Assembly: GCA_002433485.1 (NCBI GenBank)
Contig: DJIF01000087.1
Span: forward strand, 1 to 14,542
Length of the DNA: 14,542 nt
Direction of reading: 5' to 3'
Origin: Deltaproteobacteria bacterium UBA6601
GTDB lineage: Bacteria > Myxococcota_A > UBA796 > UBA9615
A program made the translations under genes and the position numbers. The notes beneath the pieces were generated by a model, which searched no databases, was not told where the DNA came from, and saw nothing but the letters and a program-made list of their open reading frames with translations. Numbering within the stretch: position 1 is the stretch's first letter; every line of letters starts with the position of its first letter. Shown here one piece after another: positions 7,468 through 14,406 of the stretch.

Positions 7468-8118
7468 CTAGAACAGCCCCGGAATCAAGGCCGGTACCGA
7501 GGATGCGTACTCATCATATTCGTCCAGCTCACGGCGAAGCAGCCGCTCTTCATGATGGATACGCCGCTGAAAAGCCAGCGGCAGAGCAACTGCGGCAAAC
7601 AGCAAGGTCCACCAACTATGGAAGAGCATGGGGAGACCGAAGTAGCTGAGCATCGCACCGGTGTAAGAGGGGTGCCGAACCAGGCGATAAGGGCCAGTCC
7701 GAACGAGCTGCTGCCCCTCCTGGACCCGCACATTCCAACTGAACCAACGGCCCAGCACCAGCACCGCCCAGCTACGCAGGACCAGACCGATAACCAGCAA
7801 GAAGGCGCCCAACAGGGCCCAGCCGTCATAAGCCATCGATGCGGGCCAGCGCAGCAACACAGCCTCTAGAAGAGCGGCGATGTTACACAGGTAGATAGAC
7901 CAGATGATTTGCGCAGCTGTCCAGCGGTCTTCAGGGGTCCGCGCCTTTTCTGTGGGACTGTAAGCGGGCTGAAAGACGTGGGCGAAGGCACCAAACAGCA
8001 ACAACAACCAGGGGTGCGCAAAGCCAAGCAAATCGGGTTGCAGCCAAACCGGAATGATGAAGGCCAAAGCAGCCATTGCTGCGCCCGACAAGGCCTTCTT
8101 CGGAGTGTCTTTGTGCAT
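7468..8118 (-). CDS. Isoprenylcysteine carboxyl methyltransferase-like (ICMT/PEMT) membrane methyltransferase
   Basis: The 216-aa protein has about five hydrophobic segments (roughly 12-27, 35-50, 70-90, 98-123, 155-185). It carries the SAM-binding signature of the family, GPYRLVRHPSYTG at 142-154, followed by the HHEERLL motif (188-194), EYDEY (200-204) and the typical LIPGLF terminus. Bacterial ICMT-like proteins methylate small lipophilic carboxylates, phospholipids or quinone-like substrates. No prenylated protein partner is evident, so a small-molecule role is more likely. It is the first gene of the operon whose second and third genes encode the RND exporter and the P450. No strong Shine-Dalgarno precedes the ATG at 8118, so Met15 cannot be fully excluded as the start. 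Confidence 0.9.
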   Translation of the reverse strand: MHKDTPKKALSGAAMAALAFIIPVWLQPDLLGFAHPWLLLLFGAFAHVFQPAYSPTEKARTPEDRWTAAQIIWSIYLCNIAALLEAVLLRWPASMAYDGWALLGAFLLVIGLVLRSWAVLVLGRWFSWNVRVQEGQQLVRTGPYRLVRHPSYTGAMLSYFGLPMLFHSWWTLLFAAVALPLAFQRRIHHEERLLRRELDEYDEYASSVPALIPGLF

Positions 8119-8287
8119 ATCGCTAGAGCCAGCCTACCGCCCTGGCAACAAAACTGTGCCGGCAAGGAACCGGAGGCCGACCGGGATCGTATGGCGGCGA
8201 CTGGAGTCTATGGGTACTGTAGTGCGATCTTATTCGCTAGCAATAGCGGCCGGCTCAAGACCCACTCCAACCGTAAGGCAGCTAACT

Positions 8288-8881
8288 ATGAGTTCAATAG
8301 AAGCGCCCCCGCCCGAAGCGCGGACAGCAGAGCCGACAGCAGTTCCCCTCGAGCTGGCAGAGCTGCAACGGCGAGCCCAACAATTTCAGCGCAAGACCAG
8401 CCGCAGAAACTGGATTGAGTGGCTGGCTGCAGCCTTGGTCGCGGGCTGGTTCGGCCACGGAGCACTGACCGCGGAGCGTTCTTTGTTGATGGCAGGCAAT
8501 GGCATGCTGGTGCTAAGTGCCATAGGCATTGGGATCTATTTGCTCTTAAAAGGACGAGTGACACTGGCCCCCAAGCACAGCGACGCCCCGCACCAGCTTG
8601 CACGCGAATATGTGGCAGCGCTTCAGGGGCAGACAAAATTGCTGCGGAGCGTTCCATTCTGGTACCTGGCACCGATGGGCGCTGGATTCCTCATGTTGCT
8701 GGCAGACTTCGCTACCGAGTTTGGGGCCAAGACTCCGGAACTGGTGGTCCTTGCCGGCCTGATTGCCGCGCTGTTCCTGACCATCGCCTGGCTCAACCGA
8801 CGAGCGGCAGCGAAGCTCGACGCTGAGGCCCAAGCTCTGCTGACTCAGCTCGCTAAGCAGGCTGATGTCACCGGTTCGTGA
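8288..8881 (+). CDS. Hypothetical inner-membrane protein with four predicted helices
   Basis: The 197-aa protein has a Pro/Ala/Glu-rich cytosolic N-terminus and a basic helix (QRRAQQFQRKTSRRN, about 27-41). Four hydrophobic segments follow, at about 42-60, 68-88, 121-141 and 150-170. The C-terminal tail is amphipathic, with an LNRRAAAKLDAEAQALL pattern. The tail resembles short membrane proteins seen beside regulatory genes in several Proteobacteria, but I cannot name a family. The ATG at 8288 has AAGG 9 nt upstream. The frame is open back to 8054, but that would overlap the divergent methyltransferase gene, and Met at 8210 is a less attractive alternative. Expression is divergent from the methyltransferase operon. 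Confidence 0.7.
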   Translation: MSSIEAPPPEARTAEPTAVPLELAELQRRAQQFQRKTSRRNWIEWLAAALVAGWFGHGALTAERSLLMAGNGMLVLSAIGIGIYLLLKGRVTLAPKHSDAPHQLAREYVAALQGQTKLLRSVPFWYLAPMGAGFLMLLADFATEFGAKTPELVVLAGLIAALFLTIAWLNRRAAAKLDAEAQALLTQLAKQADVTGS

Positions 8882-8930
8882 GTGACCCAGGTTCCTCACC
8901 CATCACCCTCGCAGCCCACAGCCTAATCAT

Positions 8931-8961
8931 TGACTGCATGAGGCCTCATCAGCGGCAGTCA
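8931..8961. terminator. Hairpin with nested palindrome after the membrane-protein gene
   Basis: TGACTGC (8931-8937) pairs with GCAGTCA (8955-8961). Between them lies the perfect 12-base palindrome ATGAGGCCTCAT (8938-8949). It sits 50 bp after the stop of the membrane-protein gene and before the small lipoprotein gene. There is no T-tract, so it is a poor intrinsic terminator; it could be an operator or an RNA structure instead. Confidence 0.3.
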
Positions 8962-9027
8962 AGCGGCTGAGGTGGCACGATAGGCTCAGGGTGCGCTACG
9001 CCACAGACCCTCGCCCGGAGCCCCAGC

Positions 9028-9435
9028 ATGTACAGCTCAAGCCATCCTCTGCTCCCACTCCAAAGCTCAGCTACCTTTCAACAGGTGCTGTTGGCGATGA
9101 CAGCGATACTCTTGGCCAGCTGCGGAGTAGAACCAGAACAACGCGACTGCCCAACCGAGCAAGGCTATCTAGAGATCTGCGCCACCCTGTTCGGCGAGCC
9201 AGCGGAAGGATTGGGCCTGCTTCGCTCCAACCCGGAAACCGAGCACCCCCTCGAAGCTTTGTTGGACGAACAGGGTTGTGCCCGGATCCAACTTTCGCCG
9301 GGCGACCACGAGTGGGCTGCTATGGCACTCTCTGGGAACTGCGTCGCACCCTATGAGGAGGTAACCATCAGCAGCTGTGGCGAGGTCACCGAGGTCAGCA
9401 TCGAGCTGGACAACTGGTGCATGCTCGGCCGCTGA
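9028..9435 (+). CDS. Small Cys-rich lipoprotein
   Basis: The 135-aa product has a hydrophobic N-terminal segment ending in a lipobox (LLASC) with Cys32 as the lipidated residue, so it is probably a membrane-anchored periplasmic or surface lipoprotein. The mature 104 residues hold six more cysteines (41, 51, 84, 105, 117, 131), an even number compatible with three disulfides. The central and C-terminal part (LSPGDHEW, EEVTISSCGEVTEVSIEL) reads like a small beta-rich domain. I do not recognise the family. CGGAG about 7 nt before the ATG at 9028 supports this start; Met24 would shorten the signal peptide below a usable length. Confidence 0.8.
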   Translation: MYSSSHPLLPLQSSATFQQVLLAMTAILLASCGVEPEQRDCPTEQGYLEICATLFGEPAEGLGLLRSNPETEHPLEALLDEQGCARIQLSPGDHEWAAMALSGNCVAPYEEVTISSCGEVTEVSIELDNWCMLGR

Positions 9436-9729
9436 TGGCGGTGCTGGTCGGCCCTGGGGAGCAGAACGAACTCCATGTCAAGCTGGCGATAGATGGCAGG
9501 TATGCACTGCTTGCTGCCATCTGAGCGCTCATGAAGTGACTGGAACGGCGCCATCAGGCCCGGCAACTGCAAGGCCCGATCGCGATCGTTCCACTTCCGC
9601 TGTTTGCAAGCAAGGCCCTGGTTTTTCCAGCGCCAGAGGGCGGGCCACCAGCTTCCCTTCAGCGGCAAATGGAACTCCTGCTGCTCGTCTCGAAGCGCGC
9701 AGCGCCAGGCTCAGAGTGGGGTGCTTCAT
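9351..9729 (-). pseudogene. Possible small gene divergent from LysR, apparently frameshifted
   Basis: An ATG at 9729 on the minus strand has a GAGGAG site 4 nt upstream and starts MKHPTLSLALR. That frame then becomes Arg/Ala-rich and stops at 9529. The adjacent frame from about 9705 to 9436 reads as plausible globular protein (RDEQQEFHLPLKGSWW, then WNDRDRALQLPGLM, KQCIPAIYRQLDMEFVLL) but has no good start and runs to a stop at 9351, inside the convergent lipoprotein gene. One extra base in the GCGCGC run near 9700 would join the two halves. The product is unrecognised. It could be a decayed gene, a sequencing indel or chance. Confidence 0.3.
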
Positions 9730-9815
9730 GAGGACTCCTCGGTTGCTCTAGAGCGAGTGTATAGCTGGCAACAAAGCAAAAAAAGAGAGGTGATTTGATG
9801 TAAAAGAACAGTAAA

Positions 9816-9872
9816 TTCGAACAATGAACTTCACTCTCGATCAACTCTCTGCGCTCGACGCCATTGTTCGAA
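9816..9872 (+). promoter_or_regulatory. Inverted repeat overlapping the LysR start codon
   Basis: TTCGAACAATG at 9816-9826, which includes the ATG, is repeated as its exact reverse complement CATTGTTCGAA at 9862-9872, with 35 nt between the arms. It could be a DNA operator for autoregulation, as LysR regulators often repress themselves, or an mRNA hairpin that hides the start codon. Confidence 0.45.
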
Positions 9873-10720
9873 CCGGCTCCTTCGCCGCCGCTGCCCGTGA
9901 GTTACATAAAGTTCCATCGGCGATCAGCTACCTGGTCCGCGAGCTGGAATCATCGCTGGGAATTGAACTGTTCGACCGCAGTGGCAGAAGCGCCGTCCTG
10001 ACACCCGCAGGACAACGTCTGCTGGAAGGATCGCGACAGGTCATCGAGCAGGCCCGCCAACTCAGTAGAACCGCAGCAGAACTCCGCGATGGTTGGGAGC
10101 CCGAACTTTTTGTGGTCGTGGATGGGGCCCTACCGATGTCGGCGATCACCAGCTGTCTGCGGCGCTTCGCCGATCCCCAGATCCCCACCCGACTGCGAAT
10201 CGATGTGGAATACCAAGAAGGAGTGATCGACCGCTTCGAGAACCAGCCAGCGGATCTCGCGATGGTATTGGGCCTGGCCGGCGACGCTGACCAGGAAGGC
10301 CTGGAGTGCAGGGCCCTAGGCGCACTGGAGCTGCTGCTGGTGGCCTCTCCTCAGCACCCGCTGGCCGCACAGATCGTGACCGAGGGCAGCCGCGCCGACC
10401 ACGCAGAGCTGGTCGTTCGTGACTCCTCCCCACGCTTCGCGCGCGACTCAAAACGGTCCTTCATGGGCAGCCGAAATGTGGTCTACCTTTCTGACTTCCA
10501 CTCCAAGCGAATCGCCCTGCTCGAGGCGGCCGGCTACGGCTGGATCCCCAGACACTTCATCGCCGCTGACCTGAGCCAGGGCCGGCTCCAGGTACTTAAG
10601 GCTGAACCCTGCACCTGGACCTATGAGCCGCAGCTCATCAGTCGCCAGGGACAGAGTCTCGGTCGGGGCGGACGCCTCTTCGTCAAGACCCTGCTCCCAG
10701 TGCTCGAGAAGAAACTCTAG
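9824..10720 (+). CDS. LysR-family transcriptional regulator
   Basis: The 298-aa protein has the LysR plan. A winged helix-turn-helix lies at about 3-62 (LDQLSALDAIVRTGSFAAAA, then HKVPSAISYLVRELE, then GIELFDRSGR and LTPAGQRLL). A linker helix and an effector-binding domain follow at about 92-295, with a C-terminal YGWIPRHFI segment typical of the family. The effector and targets are unknown. By family habit it may control the divergent minus-strand region upstream, where a small, possibly broken gene lies. The ATG at 9824 lacks a clear Shine-Dalgarno and sits inside an 11-bp inverted repeat. The palindrome GCTCTAGAGC at 9745-9754 in the A-rich upstream region is another candidate operator. 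Confidence 0.95.
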   Translation: MNFTLDQLSALDAIVRTGSFAAAARELHKVPSAISYLVRELESSLGIELFDRSGRSAVLTPAGQRLLEGSRQVIEQARQLSRTAAELRDGWEPELFVVVDGALPMSAITSCLRRFADPQIPTRLRIDVEYQEGVIDRFENQPADLAMVLGLAGDADQEGLECRALGALELLLVASPQHPLAAQIVTEGSRADHAELVVRDSSPRFARDSKRSFMGSRNVVYLSDFHSKRIALLEAAGYGWIPRHFIAADLSQGRLQVLKAEPCTWTYEPQLISRQGQSLGRGGRLFVKTLLPVLEKKL

Positions 10721-10759
10721 CCAGCTCAGTCGGGGGACAAATAGTTGGCAGCAGACACC

Positions 10760-10978
10760 CTAAGACTCATTGGCCCCCGGACCGGAACGATCTCGATGAA
10801 GGTATAGGTAGATGCAGCAGCCCACTGCCACCAACACCGCAATACTGGAACCTGAAATGGGGCCAATTCCCGCGCCGAGAGTCGGCAGAGAACCATGAAT
10901 CAGCCAGGTTAAGAGCGCCAAAAAGAGCAGAAGCCAGGCCCGCAGCCGATGGGTGCGCCTGGGGTCTGGCGCGGTCAT
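10760..10978 (-). CDS. Small two-helix membrane protein (hypothetical)
   Basis: The 72-aa frame encodes a basic N-terminus (PDPRRTHRLR) followed by two hydrophobic segments, at about 13-27 and 40-60, and a charged tail (HRDRSGPGANES). This matches a small inner-membrane protein with both ends in the cytosol. It is convergent with the LysR gene, 39 bp apart. There is only a weak purine run (GAAAGA) before the ATG at 10978, and no family is recognised, so its reality rests on the coherent membrane-protein composition. Confidence 0.5.
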   Translation of the reverse strand: MTAPDPRRTHRLRAWLLLFLALLTWLIHGSLPTLGAGIGPISGSSIAVLVAVGCCIYLYLHRDRSGPGANES

Positions 10979-11142
10979 GCTCGATCTTTCAGCACAAGAT
11001 CTCCAGGCTCAGAAATGCGATGGGTCCCTGATCACCAGGAATCCTCCAGCACCGATGAGTCTAGCGAGGAAATCTAAGCAGCCGGCAGCCACTAGTTCGG
11101 CACATAAAAGAGGTCATTCTAGCGTCCATTGAAGCCAGCACC

Positions 11143-11169
11143 TTGTTTATGCAATTCAATTGCTATAAA
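11143..11169 (+). promoter_or_regulatory. Promoter-like element of the His-rich lipoprotein gene
   Basis: TTGTTT (11143-11148) and TATAAA (11164-11169) are separated by a short 15-bp spacer. That spacer contains the inverted repeat GCAAT-TCA-ATTGC (11151-11163). The block GCAATTCAATTGCTATAAA is almost repeated at 14407-14425 before another lipoprotein gene. The -10-like box lies 41 bp before the ATG. The short spacer suggests a promoter that depends on a bound regulator. Confidence 0.55.
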
Positions 11170-11210
11170 AGGCGGTCTACGCAAAACCAATCCTTGGAGA
11201 GAACTCCCTC

Positions 11211-11837
11211 ATGAACGCTCGTTTCCTGCTTACCCTGAACCTGATCCTGACCCTCGCTATGCTGAGTGGCTGCTCCGACGTCGACGACCACGACCACCAC
11301 GACCACCATGACCACGAGCACGAGGTCATGACCACCGTAATCCTGACCTTCACCGCCCAGGGCTCCGGCGAAATCATCGAGGCCAGATGGGCAGACCCGG
11401 AAGCTGATGGCAGCCCGGTCATCGACAGCATCGCGCTGCTGGACAGTGAAAACTATGACCTGGCCATTTCCATCCTCAATGAGCTGGAAGACCCTGCAGA
11501 GGAAGTCACCCCCGAGATCGCCGAAGAGGAACTGGAGCATCAGCTGTTCTTCGTTGGCTCGGCCGTGAGCGGACCCGCTGGAACCGGATCGAGTGCCGTC
11601 GTCACGCATGCCTACGACGATACTGACTCAGAGGGCAACCCCATCGGCCTCGCCAACACCATCACCACAGACGCCACTGGCAGCGGCGTGATGACGGTGG
11701 TGCTGCGCCACATGCCCTATCAGGACGGCAACTCGGTCAAGACCGGCAGTCTAGCCGCGGACGTCGCAGCCAACGGGATCGACGCACTGCCTGGGGCCTC
11801 CGACTTCGAGGTAGACTTCGATCTTGAGGTTCTCTAG
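11211..11837 (+). CDS. His/Asp-rich lipoprotein, putative metal-binding partner of TonB receptor
   Basis: The 208-aa product has a clear lipoprotein signal (hydrophobic 5-19, LSGC lipobox, Cys21). Straight after the lipid cysteine comes an acidic/His run at 23-38 (DVDDHDHHDHHDHEHE) with seven His and many Asp/Glu, a typical flexible Zn(II)-chelating segment. The rest (40-208) resembles lipoproteins encoded beside ZnuD-like receptors in Bacteroidota: TTVILTFTAQ, an ISILNE segment, AEEELEHQLFFV (104-115), EGNPIGL and VVLRHMPYQDG, then a DFEVDFDL end. Family resemblance is from memory and was not searched. GGAGAG at 11196-11201 is 9 nt before the ATG, though GGAG can pair with the CTCC that follows. 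The TonB-receptor gene follows on the same strand, so a role capturing metal for it is inferred. Confidence 0.85.
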   Translation: MNARFLLTLNLILTLAMLSGCSDVDDHDHHDHHDHEHEVMTTVILTFTAQGSGEIIEARWADPEADGSPVIDSIALLDSENYDLAISILNELEDPAEEVTPEIAEEELEHQLFFVGSAVSGPAGTGSSAVVTHAYDDTDSEGNPIGLANTITTDATGSGVMTVVLRHMPYQDGNSVKTGSLAADVAANGIDALPGASDFEVDFDLEVL

Positions 11838-11851
11838 CACTAAGAAGAGTC

Positions 11852-11882
11852 GCGTCTCCCCCAGGAGGCGCCCATGCTCTAG
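11852..11882 (+). promoter_or_regulatory. Hairpin with perfect Shine-Dalgarno and a two-codon ORF
   Basis: GCGTCTCC (11852-11859) can pair with GGAGGCGC (11864-11871) around a CCCA loop, with one U-G pair. The right arm carries AGGAGG (11863-11868), placed 5 nt before ATG CTC TAG (11874-11882). A strong ribosome site for a start-Leu-stop reading frame directly upstream of a terminator resembles a leader-type control device, but it could also be the trace of a lost start for the receptor gene. Confidence 0.35.
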
Positions 11883-11886
11883 CTGC

Positions 11887-11920
11887 AACCCACCCCCCGC
11901 GCGAGGGGTGGGTTGTTTTT
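11887..11920 (+). terminator. Strong intrinsic terminator between lipoprotein and receptor genes
   Basis: AACCCACCCC (11887-11896) pairs perfectly with GGGGTGGGTT (11905-11914) around an 8-nt loop and is followed by GTTTTT (11915-11920). This is a textbook Rho-independent terminator on the plus strand. It lies 49 bp after the lipoprotein stop and just ahead of, or inside, the receptor gene's 5' end. Confidence 0.85.
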
Positions 11921-14328
11921 GTCGCACGCTTACACTCTCAGCCATGCTGTCCGCACTGCCCACTGCTGCAGTCGCTGAGCAGAGCAAGCCAGTCGTCCTG
12001 GACCAGGTAACGACCGCCTACCCAGCCGAGGCACTCCAGCGCGGAGTGCACGGCGAGGTGGTGCTTGAAGTCGAGGTTAGCGCTGAGGGCAGTGTGACGG
12101 GCATCAAAGTCATCGAGGGCCACTCGCTGCTGGTGGAGGCCGCCACTCAGGCAGCACGTAGCCTACGCTTCGAGCCCGCTCGTAATGCGTACAACGTGGC
12201 CGTTCCTGGCCGTACAAAAGTCACCTACGCCTTTGCTCCGCACCCACACAGTATCGCCGAATCCATAGAGGTGGTTGGACAGCGGGAGCAGCCTGAAGAC
12301 GACCCAAAGGCGATCACCAACCTGGACGCAGAATCCCTAAGGCGTCAGCGCGGGCGGGATCTGGCGGAAACCCTCGAGGAGGTGCCAGGCGTCGTCATGT
12401 CCAGGACGCTAACGTCGGTAGGAAAACCAGTCATCCGTGGGCAGCCTGAGCGGCGCCTGCTCCTGATCGAAGGCGGCGTCCGACACGAAAACCAGAAATG
12501 GGGAATCGACCACGCCCCGGAGATCGACCCGTCTGGAGCGGGGGCAATTCGGGTTGTCAAAGGTCCAGCTGGCGTCCTCTACGGGCCAGACGCCATGGGT
12601 GGAGTCATCCTCCTGGATCCCCCACTGATGCCACTTGAACCGGGTCTGGCTGGAACCGTGGATCTGGTCGTGCAGAGCAACAAGCCATCCGTCTATGCCG
12701 GCGGTCGCATCGAAGGCATGCCCGCTGCGACTCCAGGGCTGAGCTTTCGCATTGAAGGCAACTACCTGCGCGGCGGACCGCAAAACACACCAAACTATGT
12801 ACTGGGCAACACCGCCGGCCAGCAATGGAACCTGCGGGCAGCCGTCCAATACCGCAACCCGACCATCCGAGCCCAGATTCGCTATCGACACTACGACCTG
12901 GGCGCTGGGGTCTTCTATGGCGTGCAGAACTCAACTCCTTCTGCATTTCAGTCCCAGCTCGAACGCCATGTACCGCAGGGTATCGAGAACTGGAGGGAAG
13001 ACTGGTCTTGGGAGCGCCCCTACCAGCTGGTCACCCACGACCAAATCACCGCAGAATTCCGAGCTCGCCTGGGTGCAGCTGGCTCCATCGAAGCCCGATA
13101 CTCCTTCCAGTACAATCACCGCCGCGAATTCGAGCACACTCGCAGGTCCGTGGAAGGTCCCCAATACAACTTCCGACTGCGAACCCACACCATCGATCTC
13201 AACTGGCAGCAGCCGAGCGGATCATTAGGGCTGGCAACTGGCTCTGGTCAGATCGGCCTGAGCGGGCTGTTCCAGGAAAATGTCTACGCCGGCCTGGCCC
13301 TGATACCAAATCACCGTTCACTGTCCGGTGGGGTATTCGCCTTAGAACGCCTGACCTTCCCCAGAGGGATACTTGAGGCTGGCGCTCGCTACGACCACCT
13401 GAGTCGCTCGGCCTTCTTTGCCCGCAACCCCTACGAACGGCACCTCGCCCGTGGCACACTTGCCGCTGAGGACTGCTTAGAGGGAGAGCCCCGAACAGAG
13501 TGTCCCGCCCGGTTCCATGGGGGGGCGCTCGGCGTGGGGGGAGTGCTCCACGCGCTTCCAGGTGTTGTCGACATCAAGCTTGATCTATCCTCCGCCTCAC
13601 GCTTTCCCAACACCGATGAGCTGTATCTAAACGGCAGCTCTCCGACCTTTCCCGTGTACGCTATTGGCAGCCCTAATCTCGGCGTGGAGACCGCCTGGGG
13701 CCTCTCACCAACGCTCAGCCTGTCACAGCCCTGGTTACACCTTGAGGTCTCAGGGCACCTGACTCGCATCGAGGACTACATCTACTTCGCGCCCGAGCTC
13801 AACGAGAACGGTGTGCCCCACATCGATGTCACCATTCGCGGCGCCTTTCCGCGCTACAACTTTCGCTCCATTGAGGCAATCTTCTACGGTGCAGATGGCC
13901 ACTTGGAGATCGGGCCAGACGCTGTTTTCAGTCTGGCTCTATCCGGCTCGATCGTCCGCGCGCACAACGTCACTACTGGAGCACACCTGGTGGGGATACC
14001 ACCGGATCGCTTGCGTCTGGCAGGACGCTTTCAACCGAAGAAGCTAGGTCTCTTCGAAGACATCCTCCTTGAAGCAAATGTTCTGTTCGTTGGTAGCAAC
14101 AGAGATCGGGTGGACCCCAGCGCAGATCTCGCGCCGTCGCCCTCGGCCTACGCTCTGGTCGGAGGAGCGCTGGGCGCGGCTTTGCCGCTCCGCGATGGGC
14201 GACTATCCGTCCACTTAGAGATTTATAATCTGCTCAATACCCCATACCGGGAAACGGTGAGCCAGATGCGCTACTACGCCGACGAGCCCGGCCGCGACAT
14301 CCGCATAAGGGTCGGCCTCGACTTCTAA
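11908..14328 (+). CDS. TonB-dependent outer-membrane receptor with N-terminal TonB_C-like domain (ZnuD-like)
   Basis: Residues are counted from the ATG at 11944. After a signal-like segment ending AAVA, residues 17-98 match a TonB C-terminal domain (AYPAEA, GVHGEVVLEVEVSAEGSV, a run of Ala-rich helix, LRFEPAR). A TonB-box-like SIEVVGQ follows (107-113), then the plug (about 122-235, with RLLLIEGGVRHENQKWGIDH and GPAGVLYGPDAMGGV) and a 22-strand-type barrel ending in F. The plug motif resembles ZnuD-type zinc receptors. A Cys511-Cys520 pair marks a possible disulfide loop. The start is uncertain. ATG 11944 leaves too short a signal peptide; GTG 11908, used here, gives a normal one but lies in the terminator stem; the frame is open back to TTG 11824, overlapping the lipoprotein stop. 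It probably takes up a metal or metal complex in concert with the His-rich lipoprotein. Confidence 0.9.
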   Translation: MGCFCRTLTLSAMLSALPTAAVAEQSKPVVLDQVTTAYPAEALQRGVHGEVVLEVEVSAEGSVTGIKVIEGHSLLVEAATQAARSLRFEPARNAYNVAVPGRTKVTYAFAPHPHSIAESIEVVGQREQPEDDPKAITNLDAESLRRQRGRDLAETLEEVPGVVMSRTLTSVGKPVIRGQPERRLLLIEGGVRHENQKWGIDHAPEIDPSGAGAIRVVKGPAGVLYGPDAMGGVILLDPPLMPLEPGLAGTVDLVVQSNKPSVYAGGRIEGMPAATPGLSFRIEGNYLRGGPQNTPNYVLGNTAGQQWNLRAAVQYRNPTIRAQIRYRHYDLGAGVFYGVQNSTPSAFQSQLERHVPQGIENWREDWSWERPYQLVTHDQITAEFRARLGAAGSIEARYSFQYNHRREFEHTRRSVEGPQYNFRLRTHTIDLNWQQPSGSLGLATGSGQIGLSGLFQENVYAGLALIPNHRSLSGGVFALERLTFPRGILEAGARYDHLSRSAFFARNPYERHLARGTLAAEDCLEGEPRTECPARFHGGALGVGGVLHALPGVVDIKLDLSSASRFPNTDELYLNGSSPTFPVYAIGSPNLGVETAWGLSPTLSLSQPWLHLEVSGHLTRIEDYIYFAPELNENGVPHIDVTIRGAFPRYNFRSIEAIFYGADGHLEIGPDAVFSLALSGSIVRAHNVTTGAHLVGIPPDRLRLAGRFQPKKLGLFEDILLEANVLFVGSNRDRVDPSADLAPSPSAYALVGGALGAALPLRDGRLSVHLEIYNLLNTPYRETVSQMRYYADEPGRDIRIRVGLDF

Positions 14329-14346
14329 GCAAAAGAGCCTCCTTTA

Positions 14347-14361
14347 GCTGGCTTGGCCAGC
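14347..14361. terminator. Weak hairpin after the receptor gene
   Basis: GCTGGC (14347-14352) and GCCAGC (14356-14361) form a 6-bp stem with a TTG loop, 18 bp after the receptor stop. No T-tract follows, so termination by this element alone is doubtful. Confidence 0.3.
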
Positions 14362-14381
14362 CTAAGAGCCCAACAAAAACT

Positions 14382-14393
14382 GCGCATATGCGC
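14382..14393. promoter_or_regulatory. 12-bp perfect palindrome upstream of the last lipoprotein gene
   Basis: GCGCATATGCGC is a perfect palindrome located 27 bp upstream of the TATAAA box at 14420. A related palindrome, TATGCGCATA, spans the start codon of the gene it precedes (14473-14482). It could be an operator; no regulator is assigned. Confidence 0.3.
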
Positions 14394-14406
14394 CTAAAGC
14401 GCAATA

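Noticed and set aside
10730..10780. CGGGGG and CCCCCG arms as a terminator between LysR and the small membrane gene
   Set aside because: Six-base arms 37 nt apart without a T-tract; too weak to call.
11277..11325. GACCAC-rich run as a CRISPR or non-coding repeat
   Set aside because: It is simply the codons of the Asp/His segment of the lipoprotein, with no spacers.
12409..12891. Minus-strand 160-aa frame
   Set aside because: Antisense to the receptor plug region.
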